NCBI RefSeq assembly: GCF_947172395.1
Contig: NC_069110.1
Span: forward strand, 496,001-560,000
Length of the DNA stretch: 64,000 bases
Direction of reading: 5' to 3'
Source of the DNA: Bicyclus anynana
Taxonomy: Eukaryota > Arthropoda > Insecta > Lepidoptera > Nymphalidae
Numbering within the stretch: position 1 is the first letter of the stretch; every line of letters starts with the position of its first letter. Positions 46,487 through 60,900 of the stretch are shown one piece after another. The position numbers were made by a program, and so were the translations under genes. The notes beneath the pieces were generated by a model, which searched no databases, had not been told where the DNA came from, and saw only the letters and a list, made by a program, of their open reading frames with translations.

Positions 46487-46789
46487 AACTGTTTTTTTAC
46501 TGTCCGTATTTAATGGTCTTTATCATAACACCTTGACGTTACGATAGCTTTGAACAAAATGGTGGATGATCTGACTTAACAATGACTTTATAATCGATTT
46601 TATTTAACTACCCTCATTTTGTTGAAATCGTTCCGTCCACAGCATAGATATACTAAAGAAATAGATAGACGATACACAAAATGTTTGGATACAGATTAGT
46701 AGGAAAACTTATTGCAATTAACTAAATCAATGCTATATACATAAATATACAAGTAAAAAAGTTATTAAACATTGTTTCCTGTTTTGTTA

Positions 46790-47798
46790 TCTATACTAAT
46801 ATTATAAAGTTTGTAAGTTTGTAACATTCTTTAAATGGGGTAATCTTCGGAACTACTGGTCCGATTTCAAAAATTCTTTCACCAGTAGAATGCTACATTA
46901 TCGAGGAGTGCTGTATTTTATATAGGTATCATATATATTAGCCGAGTTATCACAGTTTTTGTCACAGACTTATTCGCATGCGCTGACTTAACTATTGTGT
47001 AAATTTTAAATTAATTTATAGAGACTTTATGTATCTTTAAAAGTTCTACAAAAAAATTCGCGTCACCATATATATATTAGCAGATATAGTACCTTTTGTG
47101 TTTTAAAAATTATTAATTTTATATACCTAGGTTTACGTCATTATTTATACAACTAAACTTTAATCCTTATTAAAATAAATTATTTAATAATCACAAGGAT
47201 ATTATGGAGATAAGATTTGTCTTTTACAGTATGTTAATAGAGTATGTTAAATAGTTTCGGAGATAACACAAAATTCCTAAAAGACGCAGAAATTCCGCTA
47301 TATGACGCCTCGCGCTTTCATTTACGTAGTTCCCGTTCCCGTGTGAATATGGGATTCAAACATAGCCTATGACACTCGCAAATAACGTAGCTATCGGCAA
47401 AACAATTTTCCAAATCGGTCCAGTAGATGCAGAGATTACCTCCTACAACCACACCAACTTTACCTATTTATATTATTAGCATAGAAGTCTCTATTTCCCT
47501 TGGTCATCGCACCACTCTCGAAGGGCTGGACCGATTTTGCTAAGGGTAGGTGTAAGATAGAGAATTAAGTAGGGTAGGATAGGATAGGGAAGTGATAGGG
47601 TAGGGGTAGGATAGGCGTGAGATAGGGGTACGATAGGCGTGAGATAGGGGTACGGGTGGGATAGGGGTAGGAAAGGGATAGGGGTAGGGTAGGGATAGGG
47701 TAGGGTAGGGGTAGGGTAGGGTAGGGGTAGGGCAGGGTAGGGGTAGTAGTAAAGTTGACAACGAATTTTAAGCGGACGAAGTCGCGGGCGTCCGCTAG
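46790..47798 (+). mobile_element. Lep1-like Helitron, 1009 bp
   Basis: It starts TCTATACTAATATTATAAAG after A and ends GCGGACG...CGTCCGCTAG before T. The body aligns with 18276-19440 almost throughout and carries the same TAGGG/TAGGGG array (about 47565-47745). It lies in the long first fry intron. Confidence 0.85.
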
Positions 47799-47799
47799 T

Positions 47800-50100
47800 A
47801 TTTTATAATATAATTATTTTTAAATTTAAGCCGTTACAGTTTAATGTATAAAGAGTTGTTTCAATTATAATGTTAATAAAATAATTGTGAAATACTTCCC
47901 TAGAGTACATAATAGGTTAGTTGACACTTTTTTTATAAGGTCTTAAATTGTTCATTTTTTTTCTCATTTATTTATTACTTCTTTTTTTTTAATTTTTAAC
48001 AATATAAGTATAAAATACAAAACATTATTAAAAATTTATAAAAAAAAATTAATCATTACTGTTACGAGTATACTAGTTTGAAAAAAAATATTATACCCTA
48101 TATAATTTTTACAGGATCTGGTGATTCGTAGTAATGTTTAGTATGAATCACTTTTTATTATTTTCCGTTTGTTAAGTTAAAACCAAATTGCAAGTATATG
48201 TCTTTTCAGATATTTAAAGACATATCTTTGACATGACATTTTTTTCACGTCTGCATATTACATCTATTATCCAGTACTCCTGCAGCAAAGTATATCTATG
48301 TAACCATAGATATACTAGAGCCACAGAGTACTTTTTAAACAAAGAAGAATTGGATAATAATATGCTCTGCCTATGCCTTCCAGGACTTAGAATAAATACG
48401 TAGGTATTTAAAACATCCACGTTAAATTCTTAAAAGATAAATAAATTAAAACAAGATAAAAATTTAAAAAGTATATTTCGATGTGTCAAAAGTGTTATTA
48501 CTCGATACTCGTGTTCGTGTGTCAATTTGTCAAATCATCTTGTCAAATGCACGGTCAAATCAAAAAAGATTAAAGATCACAAAATGAATAATTAAATGGT
48601 AGTTCAATTAACAACGCTACAAATATTTTGTATACATTGATGAGTGTGAAAAATTTGCTCAGTTTGCTTTCACATACAATTGTTGAATTAATTTGAAAGC
48701 TCGAAATGTTGCGGCACTGATTGCTGCCCTCAGGAACGGCTACGGATTTGGGTATCTATTCGTATTTTTAGTTTGTTTATCTATTATTTTATCGTACATT
48801 TACTATTGTTCTCATGATTTATAGCCCTTTTATTGCTCGTTGTTTATTATTTCGATACGATTCTACGTAATTTTTACTGAGTATATACATTTTGACTTGA
48901 ACAAAAGAAAACCTTTAAAACTTAAACATCACTTTTTTAAAAATGATGAATATGTGAATCATAATTTTTTTACGTCGTTTTTATGTTCTTTTGCTTGCAC
49001 TGTAATATAGTTTATGACAAATGCAGTTATATCTTTGTTGAAAAAGTAAAACTTCTAGAACCTAATTATAATTACCATTAATAACCCTGATTCTAGCGGC
49101 CTGCCTACTTACATTAAACAGTTTAGTGGGTCTGGTGTAAAACCCGCTCTTTATGAAGAGAGACCAGGCCTGGTTGTGAACCATTTAGGCTGATAATGAT
49201 GACCCAATACTCAGACTTATTGTCTTTATCTTCATTATTAATCTTTTTCAATGTCAATAGTTTGTGACATTTAATTAACTTGCTTAGTTGTTAAATGTAT
49301 GGGTGTGGTTTAAGGCTAAAAAAATAACCCAAGTGAAGTTATTTATACACACAAGCAAGGTCTGCTTTCTAAAGATCCCAGCTAGCGATAAATAGGTTAA
49401 CAAAAAAAGACTTTTGGCTGCATTCTGATTTTAATATATTATTGTGTTTTTGATGTACTTATGTCTCTCATTTATTTGAGTATTTGTCCTTTTTGTCATT
49501 TTTAACAATGTTATTACAAAATATAATACAAAACACTATTAAAAATTTATTTAAAAAACACAACCCTCCTGCTACCGGACACTTGAGTGCCCAAACAGCC
49601 GGTGGTCAGGGCTCCAGAGTGAGGAACCTCTTCACAATATGCACAGTCTCAAAAATGACTGCCTTCGGTATCCAATCCTATCTTAATCCAATAGTTAAGG
49701 GAAAGCTTCATAATTTTATAATAAATGAAAACTTTGTTTGCATGTTTGTTATTAAAGTTCACAAAAATTACTTAACTAATTTGGATAACATTTAGCACCA
49801 GATGGTTTATAGCTTGGATTACTTAGTTAATATGATACCTGATATTTTGATCTGTTAGTCAGATAATACATTTCAGTAATTCTGTAATTGATTTTCAAAC
49901 AATTATTACAAAAAGATATTTATTTTAAAGTCAGAAATAGTTTATTTTGTTATCACCATAACAAAACATGATTTAAAAATTGCTTAGAACTAAGTCAATA
50001 TCTGGATATAGTGGGAAAATGACACATTTTTGACAACCTCTCTGGTGCACTAGGTAGTTTTTGTTTGGTTTTTTTATTCTTAATAAGAATATTAATATTC
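47800..50100. other. Gene-free part of fry intron 1
   Basis: No exon is seen. 49560-49700 contains CTCCTGCTACCGGACACTTG and GGTGGTCAGGGCTCCAGAGT, which look like a reverse-oriented LINE fragment but give no firm motif. A SINE-type tail lies at 49125-49200. Confidence 0.35.
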
Positions 50101-50107
50101 CCCTATT

Positions 50108-50240
50108 CCCCTCCAAACTAGTTGGGAAATACTATATTAGGAGTGGGTACAACGATAGACCAAAAGGGAGGGGACCGAACCACCACCCCTCGGTGTTGAT
50201 CACACCAGAAAGGTCAAGGTTGAGGTTGACAAAGCATTTG
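50108..50240 (-). mobile_element. SINE family D
   Basis: CCTCCAAACTAGTTGGGAAA and TAGGAGTGGGTACAACGATA at the left are the body; box B-like GGGGACCGAACCACC and a head running to TTGACAAAGC follow. It shares its head and box B with 39040-39128. Confidence 0.5.
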
Positions 50241-51900
50241 TAATGTTTATTCTAATTAGTTTAATATATGTCTAATACATTTTATATACATTGCCATTAG
50301 CACAATTTTTCGTTAAAAGGAGTATCAAATTTGTCTTTAACACATATATAAATAGATATGAAATAAAATAAAAAAATAGATAAGAAAGAATACTTACATA
50401 CATTTTTTATTCCTGTTTAGAGAGTTGTATTGTAACTCTTTGTAACAGAACTCATTTAGTGTAGTAACTGCTATGCTTATTCTCACTGTTTTCCTGTTTG
50501 AAGAGTATGGTTTATTATTAGTTTATTTCTAGACTTGTGTATTTTAGCTACTTTCACAGCATTATGTTATATGGTATTTTAAGATGAGGTAATGCTGCTG
50601 ATATTGATATTTGATGATGATAGTATATTTGTGCTGTAGAAGACAGCTCTTTGTGTAATATAAATTGGGCCTAAAGAATTGTTAAGGGAGAAATTCATAG
50701 AAATGAAAATAATGACTGCATAGTCAGTACATGAATATTTGAAAAGCACAGAGCAAAGCTATATTGTGTCCACTGTATGCCCTGCGAAGTATTGCTATGT
50801 TTTAGACAATAATGTTCCACTTGATACTGTTTGAGCTATGCCAAATACAATATATGGAATATTTGTAGTAGTAGTGGTAAAACTCTGAAGATAGAGTATC
50901 ACTTCCTTGACAACAATATTTTCCAAAATATTGTTGTCAAGGAAGTGATACTCTTACAAGGAAGCTATATTGCACAGAATTACTGCTTTTAACTTTTCGG
51001 ATCCTAATAGGCGCGTGACAAAGTCAAATGTACTGTTAGCAAAAACCAAGGGCCAAAGAGTTAAATTGATTTGTGTATTTGTGTACTTGATGTTCATAAA
51101 ATTGACCTTATATATTTTGTTTTAGGAACAATGTTGAAGACTGGCACTTTGTTTGATAATGTTATCAAAGGTGAATTTCATGGATGTTTGAACAAGTTTC
51201 TGTTTATTAGAAAATCACTGCAAGCTTCTTTTGAAAACAATGCAAAAGCTAAATTATTTGTTGGATGTTTTTGTGCTATAATACAGTAATTTCATCACAT
51301 CATGTCATTCATAAAACTTACTAAGACATAGCTTTGAGCCAGAATACACAATGAAAATAGCTATCTGGAATCGATATAAATAGACATTTACAGTTATTTT
51401 CTAAATACTCAGAATAATGCCAATGATCTTGTAGCTAATTATCACCCTTGCCTTCATAACAAGATAGTGGTGCTAAACCAGTTTGTACACAAGTTAAAAC
51501 ACATAATTTACAAATAGTGCAATGAATGCAACTTACTTACAAAGTATTAATTATAATAAGTATTAATTATAATAACAAATAAATTAATTACAATTATTTA
51601 AAAATGTGTTTACAAACAAATTAGCACTATTATATTAGCTTTTATTAATATTAAACATTAAAACTAATATTCAAAGCTATGTCTTAATAGTACATTAAGG
51701 TATTTTCACTATAATAATTTTTTGTTGTGTTAAGTAATTTTGGAGGAAAATTTCTCATGCAAACAAAATATTCAATAATAAATGAAATACATGCAAAAAA
51801 TTAAATTGTGTGGCAAATAATTAAATTAGATAATATAATGAGAAGTTTTCCTCCTTTCGCGTGTACACAGTTATGGCTACACGCAATTTTTTTTCTCTTT
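50241..51900. other. Gene-free part of fry intron 1
   Basis: No exon or mobile element is convincing here, apart from the perfect palindrome at 50893-50954. The frame at 51071-51289 has no recognisable motif. Confidence 0.3.
50893..50954. repeat. Perfect 30-bp palindrome, 2-base loop
   Basis: Arms 50893-50922 (AGAGTATCACTTCCTTGACA...) and 50925-50954 are exact reverse complements separated only by CC. It lies in fry intron 1. Confidence 0.92.
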
Positions 51901-51903
51901 TAG

Positions 51904-54900
51904 TGACATAATCACGATCCACCATAGTTCCATTCTAGCAGATAATAGTTGCTTTCTCACAATGATGACGTCGGAGGAAACTGACTCGTTAGGCACCATA
52001 CCGTCGGACGGACAACCCGATGATGCCACAGGTTTGTGTTGCATAACGCTTTTTGCGCAGAATACGGATACTGACAGTACCAATACTCTAGCTGACACTC
52101 GCTCTTATCGGTCTGATTATCAGTAAAAATCAGTAAATTATTGTATGGACCTCATTGTAAGGTGACGAAACGTTATTCTCCATATTCTGTGCTTTTTGTT
52201 TAGAGCATTGTTCCTTTTTTATCATTGGCACATGGTTTTATCACAGAAATTATTGAATTCCAGTACCCATTTCCAAATGGGATCCTGTATGTTTGTATAA
52301 TACCTTGCAGCATGTATGTAAAAATGATTTGTGTGCTACTTTGTCAAATGGTTGCACTCATTTAGAAGCCTTCTTGCACATGTGAACTAAAATCCGCCAA
52401 AGTTTCACCATAATCGGTTGAACTATACATATTTAAGTATACCTAACATGTAGTATTAATAGTACTGCATATCTTAAACTTTCATCACAACTTTCAATAC
52501 CTTATCTCATCATCATCATGACATCTGCTATTGAGTTATTAGGGCTCCATGAGGGTAAAATCTGCTAGTCTACACTAATAATATTATAAAGAGGAAAGAT
52601 TTTGTTGTGATGATGTCCTATAAATTGATGGAACACTGGCACACAAACACAAAAAAATGTCTCATTCCACTATTAAAAATATTTTTTCTCATGACGCTAT
52701 CCCGTAAAATTAAATTAACAACCGTAAACTGACCTTACAATCAACCGTTTATTTTGTTTATTTGTTTGTGGCGAATAGACTCTGAAACTACTATTGCGAT
52801 TTAAACCATTTTTTCATTATTAGCTACGTACATTATTAAAGAGTGACATCGGCTATATTTTATCCCCGTATTTCCACAGGAACGGGAAGTATACGGGTTG
52901 AACCAGTGGTCCGGCAGTTTATAAATGAATGTATTCGTTTGTAGCTTCAGGGACAGAGGAGGCTCCGTCATCGATGGTGTCGAGCGAAACGGAGTCTGAC
53001 GGCAGTGCGCTGTCGGAGGCGCCGCGGCTCGACGCGGACGCGGCGCACGAGCCCGACCGCGCCTCGCTGCACAAGGCGCTGGGGCCCCTCGCCGACGTCC
53101 GAGCTGTAGGCAGCACTTTGGCGTCCTTGGTCTCCACCAGAGGTACCGTCATCATGTAATCGAAATGACATACAAAGCACCATCTGTAGTGACTAGTAAC
53201 ACTGTTGACACACACAGCCGAAAACGTTTAGTCTAATAACAGCATAATTGTGAACTAACTAGTGGGAGCTTGTTAAGTAAAGCGAGCCCGACACGAGAGA
53301 TGGCGCTACAAAACGCAACAAGTTTCTCTTTCATGTATTTTTAAATTAGGTATATTAAATGCGAATGGGACAAACATAGTCAATTACATTGCTTCGTTAT
53401 TTAGTCTGATCTCATGTCTTCGCTCACAACCTGTTAGAAACGCAAACTCTGAGCGGCCGGTCTTTATTATTTTATTTTTGAAACAAGTTTTACTTCAGTC
53501 GTGTGATCTAAAGCGCACTCGATTTTACTTCTCTTCTTCTTCTTGTTCAAAGCTGTAGATACTGAAAACAAAAATAAATACATATAAGTGTAATATTAAT
53601 GTAAGTTTAACTTTCGTATAGTCCCTCAATAAGTTTGGTTTGCTTACAGGCTCGATGTTGCCGTGGGGTCCAAACAAAGGCGCAATGGTGCCCGCCGCAG
53701 ACTCCGACGTCAGGCCCGGCGAGTTTGTGATGCGTCTCCTCTTTACCGAGTTCACGGTTCAGGCCGAGAGGAAGATGGAAGCTGTTATGGCGGAACCATT
53801 GGTACTGGCATTTATTGACAATAATTCACTAACTCCACAGTTCAGGAGCCAATTCCAGAGGTTCCATATTTAATGCCTAAGCCTTGACTGATCTCAACTG
53901 GTGTAAAATGACAATGCAGTCTAAGATGGAAGCAGGCTTACTTGAAAAAGGTACAAATGAATTCTACCCATACCTCTGACGGTTTCTATGCGTCATAATC
54001 CCGGAATGTTAAATCACTGGACTGATCATCTTTGACGGTAGGATCACAATGCCTACCACTAGACCAGAATTTTTTTTTAATGTGGGAAAATCCTCATGGA
54101 TACCTTCTCGCCACAGGGAGGCAAGAAGGTTATGTTGGACTTAAAACTCCAACCGCTGGACCAGACATGAGCCAATTTAGAAAACATACAATACTTAAAT
54201 TACTGAGGGTTGGGGTTCGAGCCCTAAATCTTTATATTGTGAACCATATACCCACTACCTGATGCGCGAGAGAGGTTGACAAAGCTTATTGTGTAGTCTT
54301 TTTTTTCATTCTTTTCAAGTAAGTGCTTGACTGCAATCTCATCTGATTGTAAATGATGATGATGATGCAATCTAAGATGGAAGCGGGCTAATATGTTAGG
54401 CATAGGATGAGACTCGACACATGTGTTGGTCGTTAAAAGTAAAAATTAATTTATTTCAATTCGGATAAGTTTACAAGCACTTTTTAATCACCAGGTAATG
54501 TTATGAGATAATGGTGATAATTGAAGTCAAGCCATATTCGGCTCACTGCTGAGCTCGAGTCTCCTCTCAGAATGAGAGGGGTTAGGCCAATGGTTCATTA
54601 CGCAGACTTCACACACGCAGAGAGTGAAGTAGGAAGTATATGGTCAAACGTTTTCAGGAGAAGCCGTTAAACAAAACGCTACAGAGAGGCGAAGATCCTC
54701 AGCTCGATCAAATACTGTCCGCGTTCGGCACGGTGGCGGAGCACTGCCTGCCGTCGCTGCTGCGCGCGCTGTTCGGCTGGCTGGAGCGACAGATGGCCGA
54801 GTCGCCGCAGCTCAGCGAGCAAGCGAAGAAGCCACACCAAGACTTGAGGAATAAAAGGTCAGTTTACTGTCCAGTGTCCACCTGCCTGATATTTGTTGGC

Positions 54901-57900
54901 CGGTACTTTTAGTAAGAGCCCAAAGATGTATGAAGCGTGAGTGATCTCATATGCGAGTTAAAGTTTGAATTTGCAGATTTCCTTTTCGGCACTCAGATCC
55001 GCAAATAACGAAATCTTTAGTAGTAAATATAAGGAATCGGGTCGCAATTTATTAATCCGCAAATAGTGAAATCGCAAATAAGAAGCTTTGCTGAGCTGAG
55101 TTTATCTTTCTTCTAAGAAATTTACCCCGTGTCTCGGAAAGCATGTTAAGTCGTCGGTCCCGGTCATTACATTAACATCATCTCCCTAAGCATCAATCCG
55201 CATTGGGCCAGCGTGGTAAGGAGAATCAAACTTAGCATTGAGCCGAATATGGGTTGATAATGAAAAATGCAAAATGAATCTTTCGATCGATTAAGATTGC
55301 CTTTACAGAGTTTCATCATCATCATCATCATCATCATCATATCAGCCGATGGACGTCCACTGCAGGACATAGGCCTTTTGTAGGGACTTCCAAACATCAC
55401 GATACTAAGCCGCCTGCACCCAGCGAATCCCTGCGACTCGCTTGATGTCGTCAGTCCACCTGGTGGGGGGTCGGCCAACACTGCGCTTACTAGTGCGGGG
55501 TCGCCATACCCCAACGTCCATCGGCTCTTCAAACTATCTGCCCCGCCCATTGCCACAAAAATTACTAGCCAAAATATTTTAAAAAATATGTCAATACAAG
55601 GAAACGGATTTTGTGAGAAGGTTAGGGCGTACCCCCTAGGCGACGCGCAGGCGCAGCACCCGGCGCCTGTGGGAAATGGACAAGGGTTCTTGCATCACGG
55701 ACGGGTGCGACGTAAGAAGCAAGTCTGGGAAGTAAGAATAAGGATGGTCAGCTGGAATGTAGGAACTATGACTGAGAAAGGCACAGAGCTAGCGGATGTT
55801 TTAGAAAGGAGACGTGTGAACATTGCTTGTCCATAGGCCTCAATATTGATCTTTGGTACACTTCTATGTCCCTCTTCAAATCATCATCCCAACATTTCAC
55901 CTGTCTTCCTAGTTCTAGTGACTAATATTAAAGATTATCTTTTGTTATAGCATTATCTACATAGTGTCCGGCAGCGGCGCTGGTACGGAACAAGTAGAGC
56001 GCAGCTGTGAGGAGCTTCAGGCCGAGAGACGGGACTTGGCCGTCGAGTTCCTCTTCTGCCTGGCACTCATCGAGGTGTTGAGGCAGCTACCTTTCCACCC
56101 AGGACACGAGGACCTCGTGCAATATATCGAGAATGTTGCCTTTAAGAGGTTCAATTATAAAGAGGGGTGAGGACTCTCGTATTATATTATTATAACGAAT
56201 TATACGTGACTTACAGTAGACTGGACCGGCAGCAGGTTGTAGTAGGAGAACAAGGGAAGGCTAGCAAGGAGTACAAGATATCCATGAAGGGACCTACAGC
56301 TGCACCTACTCTAGCCGCTCACTGCACTTAGAAAGAAATACTCAAATAATAAAAATTAAAAATTAGCGGTCAGAGGACAGGTTCAGAAACAAAGTTCTTC
56401 AAAATTAAATAAATAAAACAGTGAATTCTTAGTTATGTTTAAAAAAAGGGTCATGTAAATTAATATGATAAGAACTTAAAAACAAGGCAATGCAAACACA
56501 GCCTATCTTATAATATATTTGACACATTGAAGTTTCTTTAGAGAAAATGTGAATATATATTAATGCGAAAGGTCTTTAATTACGAAATCTCAAAACTGCT
56601 TGACATACACAAATTGAATTTGATAATGAGGTAGTCTATAGTTAGTAGGTATCTGCTTAGAACAGTTTTTGCGATAGGGCCGGATTAAAGAGGTCTAAAT
56701 GCCCTCGCAAGTTAGTGCGAAAGTTTTTCATTTTTTAAGCACCAAACTTGATATTTGGCAGAGAGGTGTTCTTTAGTTTGTAAACGTCCATTACAAACTA
56801 ATTTTGCGGCAAGACTGGATTTATGAATTAAATTTTTATTTACCTCTACAGTGTTTAAAAGTGGTTCATGTTAATGAATCTATTGATTGTATTTAAAACA
56901 GGCAAAAATAAAAATAGGGATAGGGATGAAAAATTACACATTTAGAAACACACCAATTGTATGTGTGTTTATAAATGTGTCTTTCTTTACACACTACCAA
57001 TTGTGTGTGTGTAAAAAAACATAAATAGAGAACTAGGGAAAGTTCATACCGATTCTTATGCCGACGAAGTCGCAGGCGTCCGCTAATATGTATAAATATG
57101 TAACTTCATAATTTCTGCGACATCGTATCGTGGTTGAAGCGTTATGATAATAATCTATTATATTTTTCATTTGAGTATTTTTTACGGCCTCCGTGGCGCA
57201 GTGGTATGCGCGGTGGATTTACAAGACGGAGGTCCTGGGTTCGATCCCCGTCTGGGGTGATTGAGATTTTCTTAATTTGTCCAGGTCTGGCTGGTGGGAG
57301 GCTTCGGCCGTGGCTAGTTACAACCCTACCGGCAAAGACGTACCGCCAAGCGATTTAGCGTTCCGGTACGATGCCGTGTAGAAACCGAAAGGGGTGTGGA
57401 TTTTCATCCTCCTCCTAACAAGTTAGCCCGCTTCCATCTTAGACTGCATCATCACTTGTAATGTAAAGAATAAAAAAAAAATATTATAAGTACAGTGAGG
57501 TCCGCTAGAGTGGGGCACTTCAACCCTTTATGGATCCCTTGTACTCCTTATTCTCTTACTACTACACGTATATTAACATCAGCGCACATACAAATTCATG
57601 GCGAAGTTGCTTCGTTTGAGTTTCGTTTTGAATTATTTCGGCTATAAACTGTCTCCATTCCAAATTTTAGTGTAATTGTTTAGTCGTTAATGTAGTAGTA
57701 GCGGCGTGAAAGAGTAACACCTACACACAAACTTTCGCATTGAATAATATTAGTGTGAAGTGTGATATGAATGTATTCGTCAAGTAACACTTACGCGTTG
57801 TCCGCAGTTTGCAATCAAACCCGAACGCCGCCAACGTCCACATCATAGCGGACTTGTACGCCGAGGTCATCGGCGTGCTCGCCCAGTCGCGCTTCGCGTC

Positions 57901-60900
57901 CGTCAGGAAACGGTTCACTGCTGAGTTGAAGGTGAGCTTACAGTAGCCATATGCCTGCTCCAGACGGCATGAAATAGTTTACTTGACTCATATCAAATTT
58001 AATATCGTCGTCATCAACCCATATTCGTCTCACTGCTGAGCTCGAGTCTCCTCTCAGAATGAGAGGGATAAGGAAAATACTCCACCACGCTGGCCTAAAG
58101 CGGATTGGCAGACTTCACACACGCAGAGAATTAAGATAATTCTCTGGTACGCAGGTTTCCTCACGATGTTTTCCTTCACCGATTGATTGATTGAAATTTA
58201 ATATAAACAATATTAATTTCGTGTAGTACATGGAATAAGCGTTCGAAATATCTATTATATAAAAGGAAGTCGGGTTTGTTACAACACTTATAACTTGAGA
58301 TGTGCTGGACCGATTATCATGATTTTTAATTCGTTGGATTTGTCTCCGCCCCGAATAGCAGAATACATCTTAAAACTAATGAAAAATTATTTCAGGATTA
58401 GGGTAGGTGTAAGGTAGGGGTAGGGTAGGGGTAGAGTGGGGGTACGGTAGAGTAGGGTAAGGTAATAGGGTAGGTTAGGTTAATGGTAGAGCGGGGGTAG
58501 GGTCGGATAGGGACAGGGAAGAAGTGCACATAAGTCAATGCGAAGCTTGACCGGGTCCTCTAGTCAGTTAATAAAAGTTAAAGATTTCTTTTAAAACTTA
58601 ATTTAAATATCACGTATTTTTTCAAATTTTCCAAAGTTAAAACGCTGTCGTTCATTTTGTGACGTCACTAACACACTTGATGTACTAAACTTCAAACTAT
58701 TGTTAGCTAATATTTTTATCAAACGCTCAGTTTGTAATATAGACTTCTTATATAATATAGACTGGTTCGTATTGTCAAAAACACATTTAAAAAGTAAAAT
58801 TTTCATGTAATAACGTCTTGTCTAGTATCAACTGGTTACTGTATCTAGTATCAACTGGTAAAATATGGTCACTGAAAGTTTGTCAGCCTATGCTCTCCAT
58901 ATTTAAGTACAATCAAATCAAAATTAATTAGTAGATTGTTATACAAGGGGCTAAAAAGACCCATTATATACGAGGTATTTTTAGGGCCCGAGACGAAGGC
59001 GAGGGCCGCCTAAATAGAAACCGAGTTTATAATGGGTTTAGCCCCACGTGTTACACTCTGCTTTTCACTACGATTGCGAGAATATAAAATAGTTTAGTAC
59101 AATATTCAATGATTTATTTTAATTGAAAATTAAATGTACATAGTCTACAATTTTGGATATCAAGGGAGATGCTTTTACCCGGTAACATAATTTCCGACTA
59201 CTTTGAAGATGAATAATGAATATATGAGGTAAACGTGGGAGATAATAGTTTAAAAAACTCCTTTCGTAAGTGAATCCATTCGTTGTTGTTTTCTTCACTT
59301 ATTAAATTTTTCGTAGGTATCGTAGGTATCGACTTTGATGGTAACAGATTGAAAATTTCATCCATCTCCAAATTAGGATCGCCGTTCTCACTAGACGAAG
59401 ACAACAATAATAACAATTATTGTTGAAAAATATGTAAGTTACGGTCACAAATTTACAATGAATTTCGGAAAAAAATCAAGTGTGTATTATTCACGCCAAT
59501 TGTTTTTTAAATTCTAGCTTTTTAATTTTATTTTTTTCACATGAGAAGAAGGCAAAGGTATTACACCGTAAAGGATGTCCCATGTCTTCAAATCTCGCTC
59601 TATTCGCAACTCAATAAAAATTAAATGAAAAAATAAACGCATTCCACAGACAAGAACGCTGCATTTCATTCCAATTTAAAGTTTTTTATTTATTTTTCAA
59701 AACAATCAGTGCCTTACCTATAATGATTCTATTTTCGAATAAAACCTCCTCCGTTTTATAGTAGGCTAGTACTTAGCTAGTACTCGTAACAGACAAAAAT
59801 TAAAAAAACAAAATTACTTTAGCCCCTAGAGGCTAATATGCTTGTTTAGCCCCGCTGTGGAGTGGTAATATGACAGTGTTTTTGAGCAAGAGTAGTGAAA
59901 AATCATTTATTTCAAGTAGGCTCAGTTTACAAGCACTTTTGACGCGTCAGTTGACTATTTGTACTTGTACCATAGTTAAGTATGGTTGCCAATATTTGAG
60001 TTACAACCATGGTGCATTTCGAGGGTAGGGTCTAAGGGTAAGACCAAGTAAAAAGAGTATTCTAAACAATACATAAATAATTAATATTATAAGTAGTATT
60101 TACACAGTTTTCCCGAAAGTTTTATAAAGATATATTATTCAAAGATTAACAAATACCCAATTCTTGGATTACTTTTGAGTGAGTTAATGGAAACACGTTT
60201 GGTAACAGGAGCTCAAGAGCCGCGAACCGTCGCCGCATACGACTCAAAGTATCATCTCACTGTTGATGGGCATGAAGTTCTTCCGAGTCAAGATGGTGCC
60301 CATCGAAGAGTTCGAGGCGTCCTTCCAGTTCCTTCAGGAGTGCGCCCAGTACTTCCTGGAGGTAAAGGATAAGGACATTCGGCACGCGCTGGCCGGCCTC
60401 TTCGTCGAGATACTTGTGCCCGTCGCAGCGGTGAGACTTCATTATCTATATTTGCTATATCTTGTACAAAAGCGGCTAAAAACTTTGTTTGTAAACAGTT
60501 TAAAAACTTCGTCGATAACTTTCTTGCGATTGGTCGCTTGCGTTACTGTCAAAGCGAAACTTGACTGGGTGCGCTAGTAATATATAAATCATCAATCTGA
60601 TACAATACGCCTTTAAGAACTAATTAAAAAAAACTACAGTTAAAATATCAGGTACATCCTTAAATTGTCTCGTAATTTTCATGTACATACTAACCCCATC
60701 CTAACATTTTGATCTCGACAATAGGTCGTCAATACAGATGGCGCTTACATTACATTTTGTTACATTTTTCGAATTCATCATCAGCTTACTTCCCAAGTCA
60801 AGCGTGAAGCGTGCGTAAACAAGTTTTACTTCAAAAGGCTTGCACTTGAGAAAATACAGTTATTTTGAAATCACAGAAAGACAATTTTATTTATATGCAT

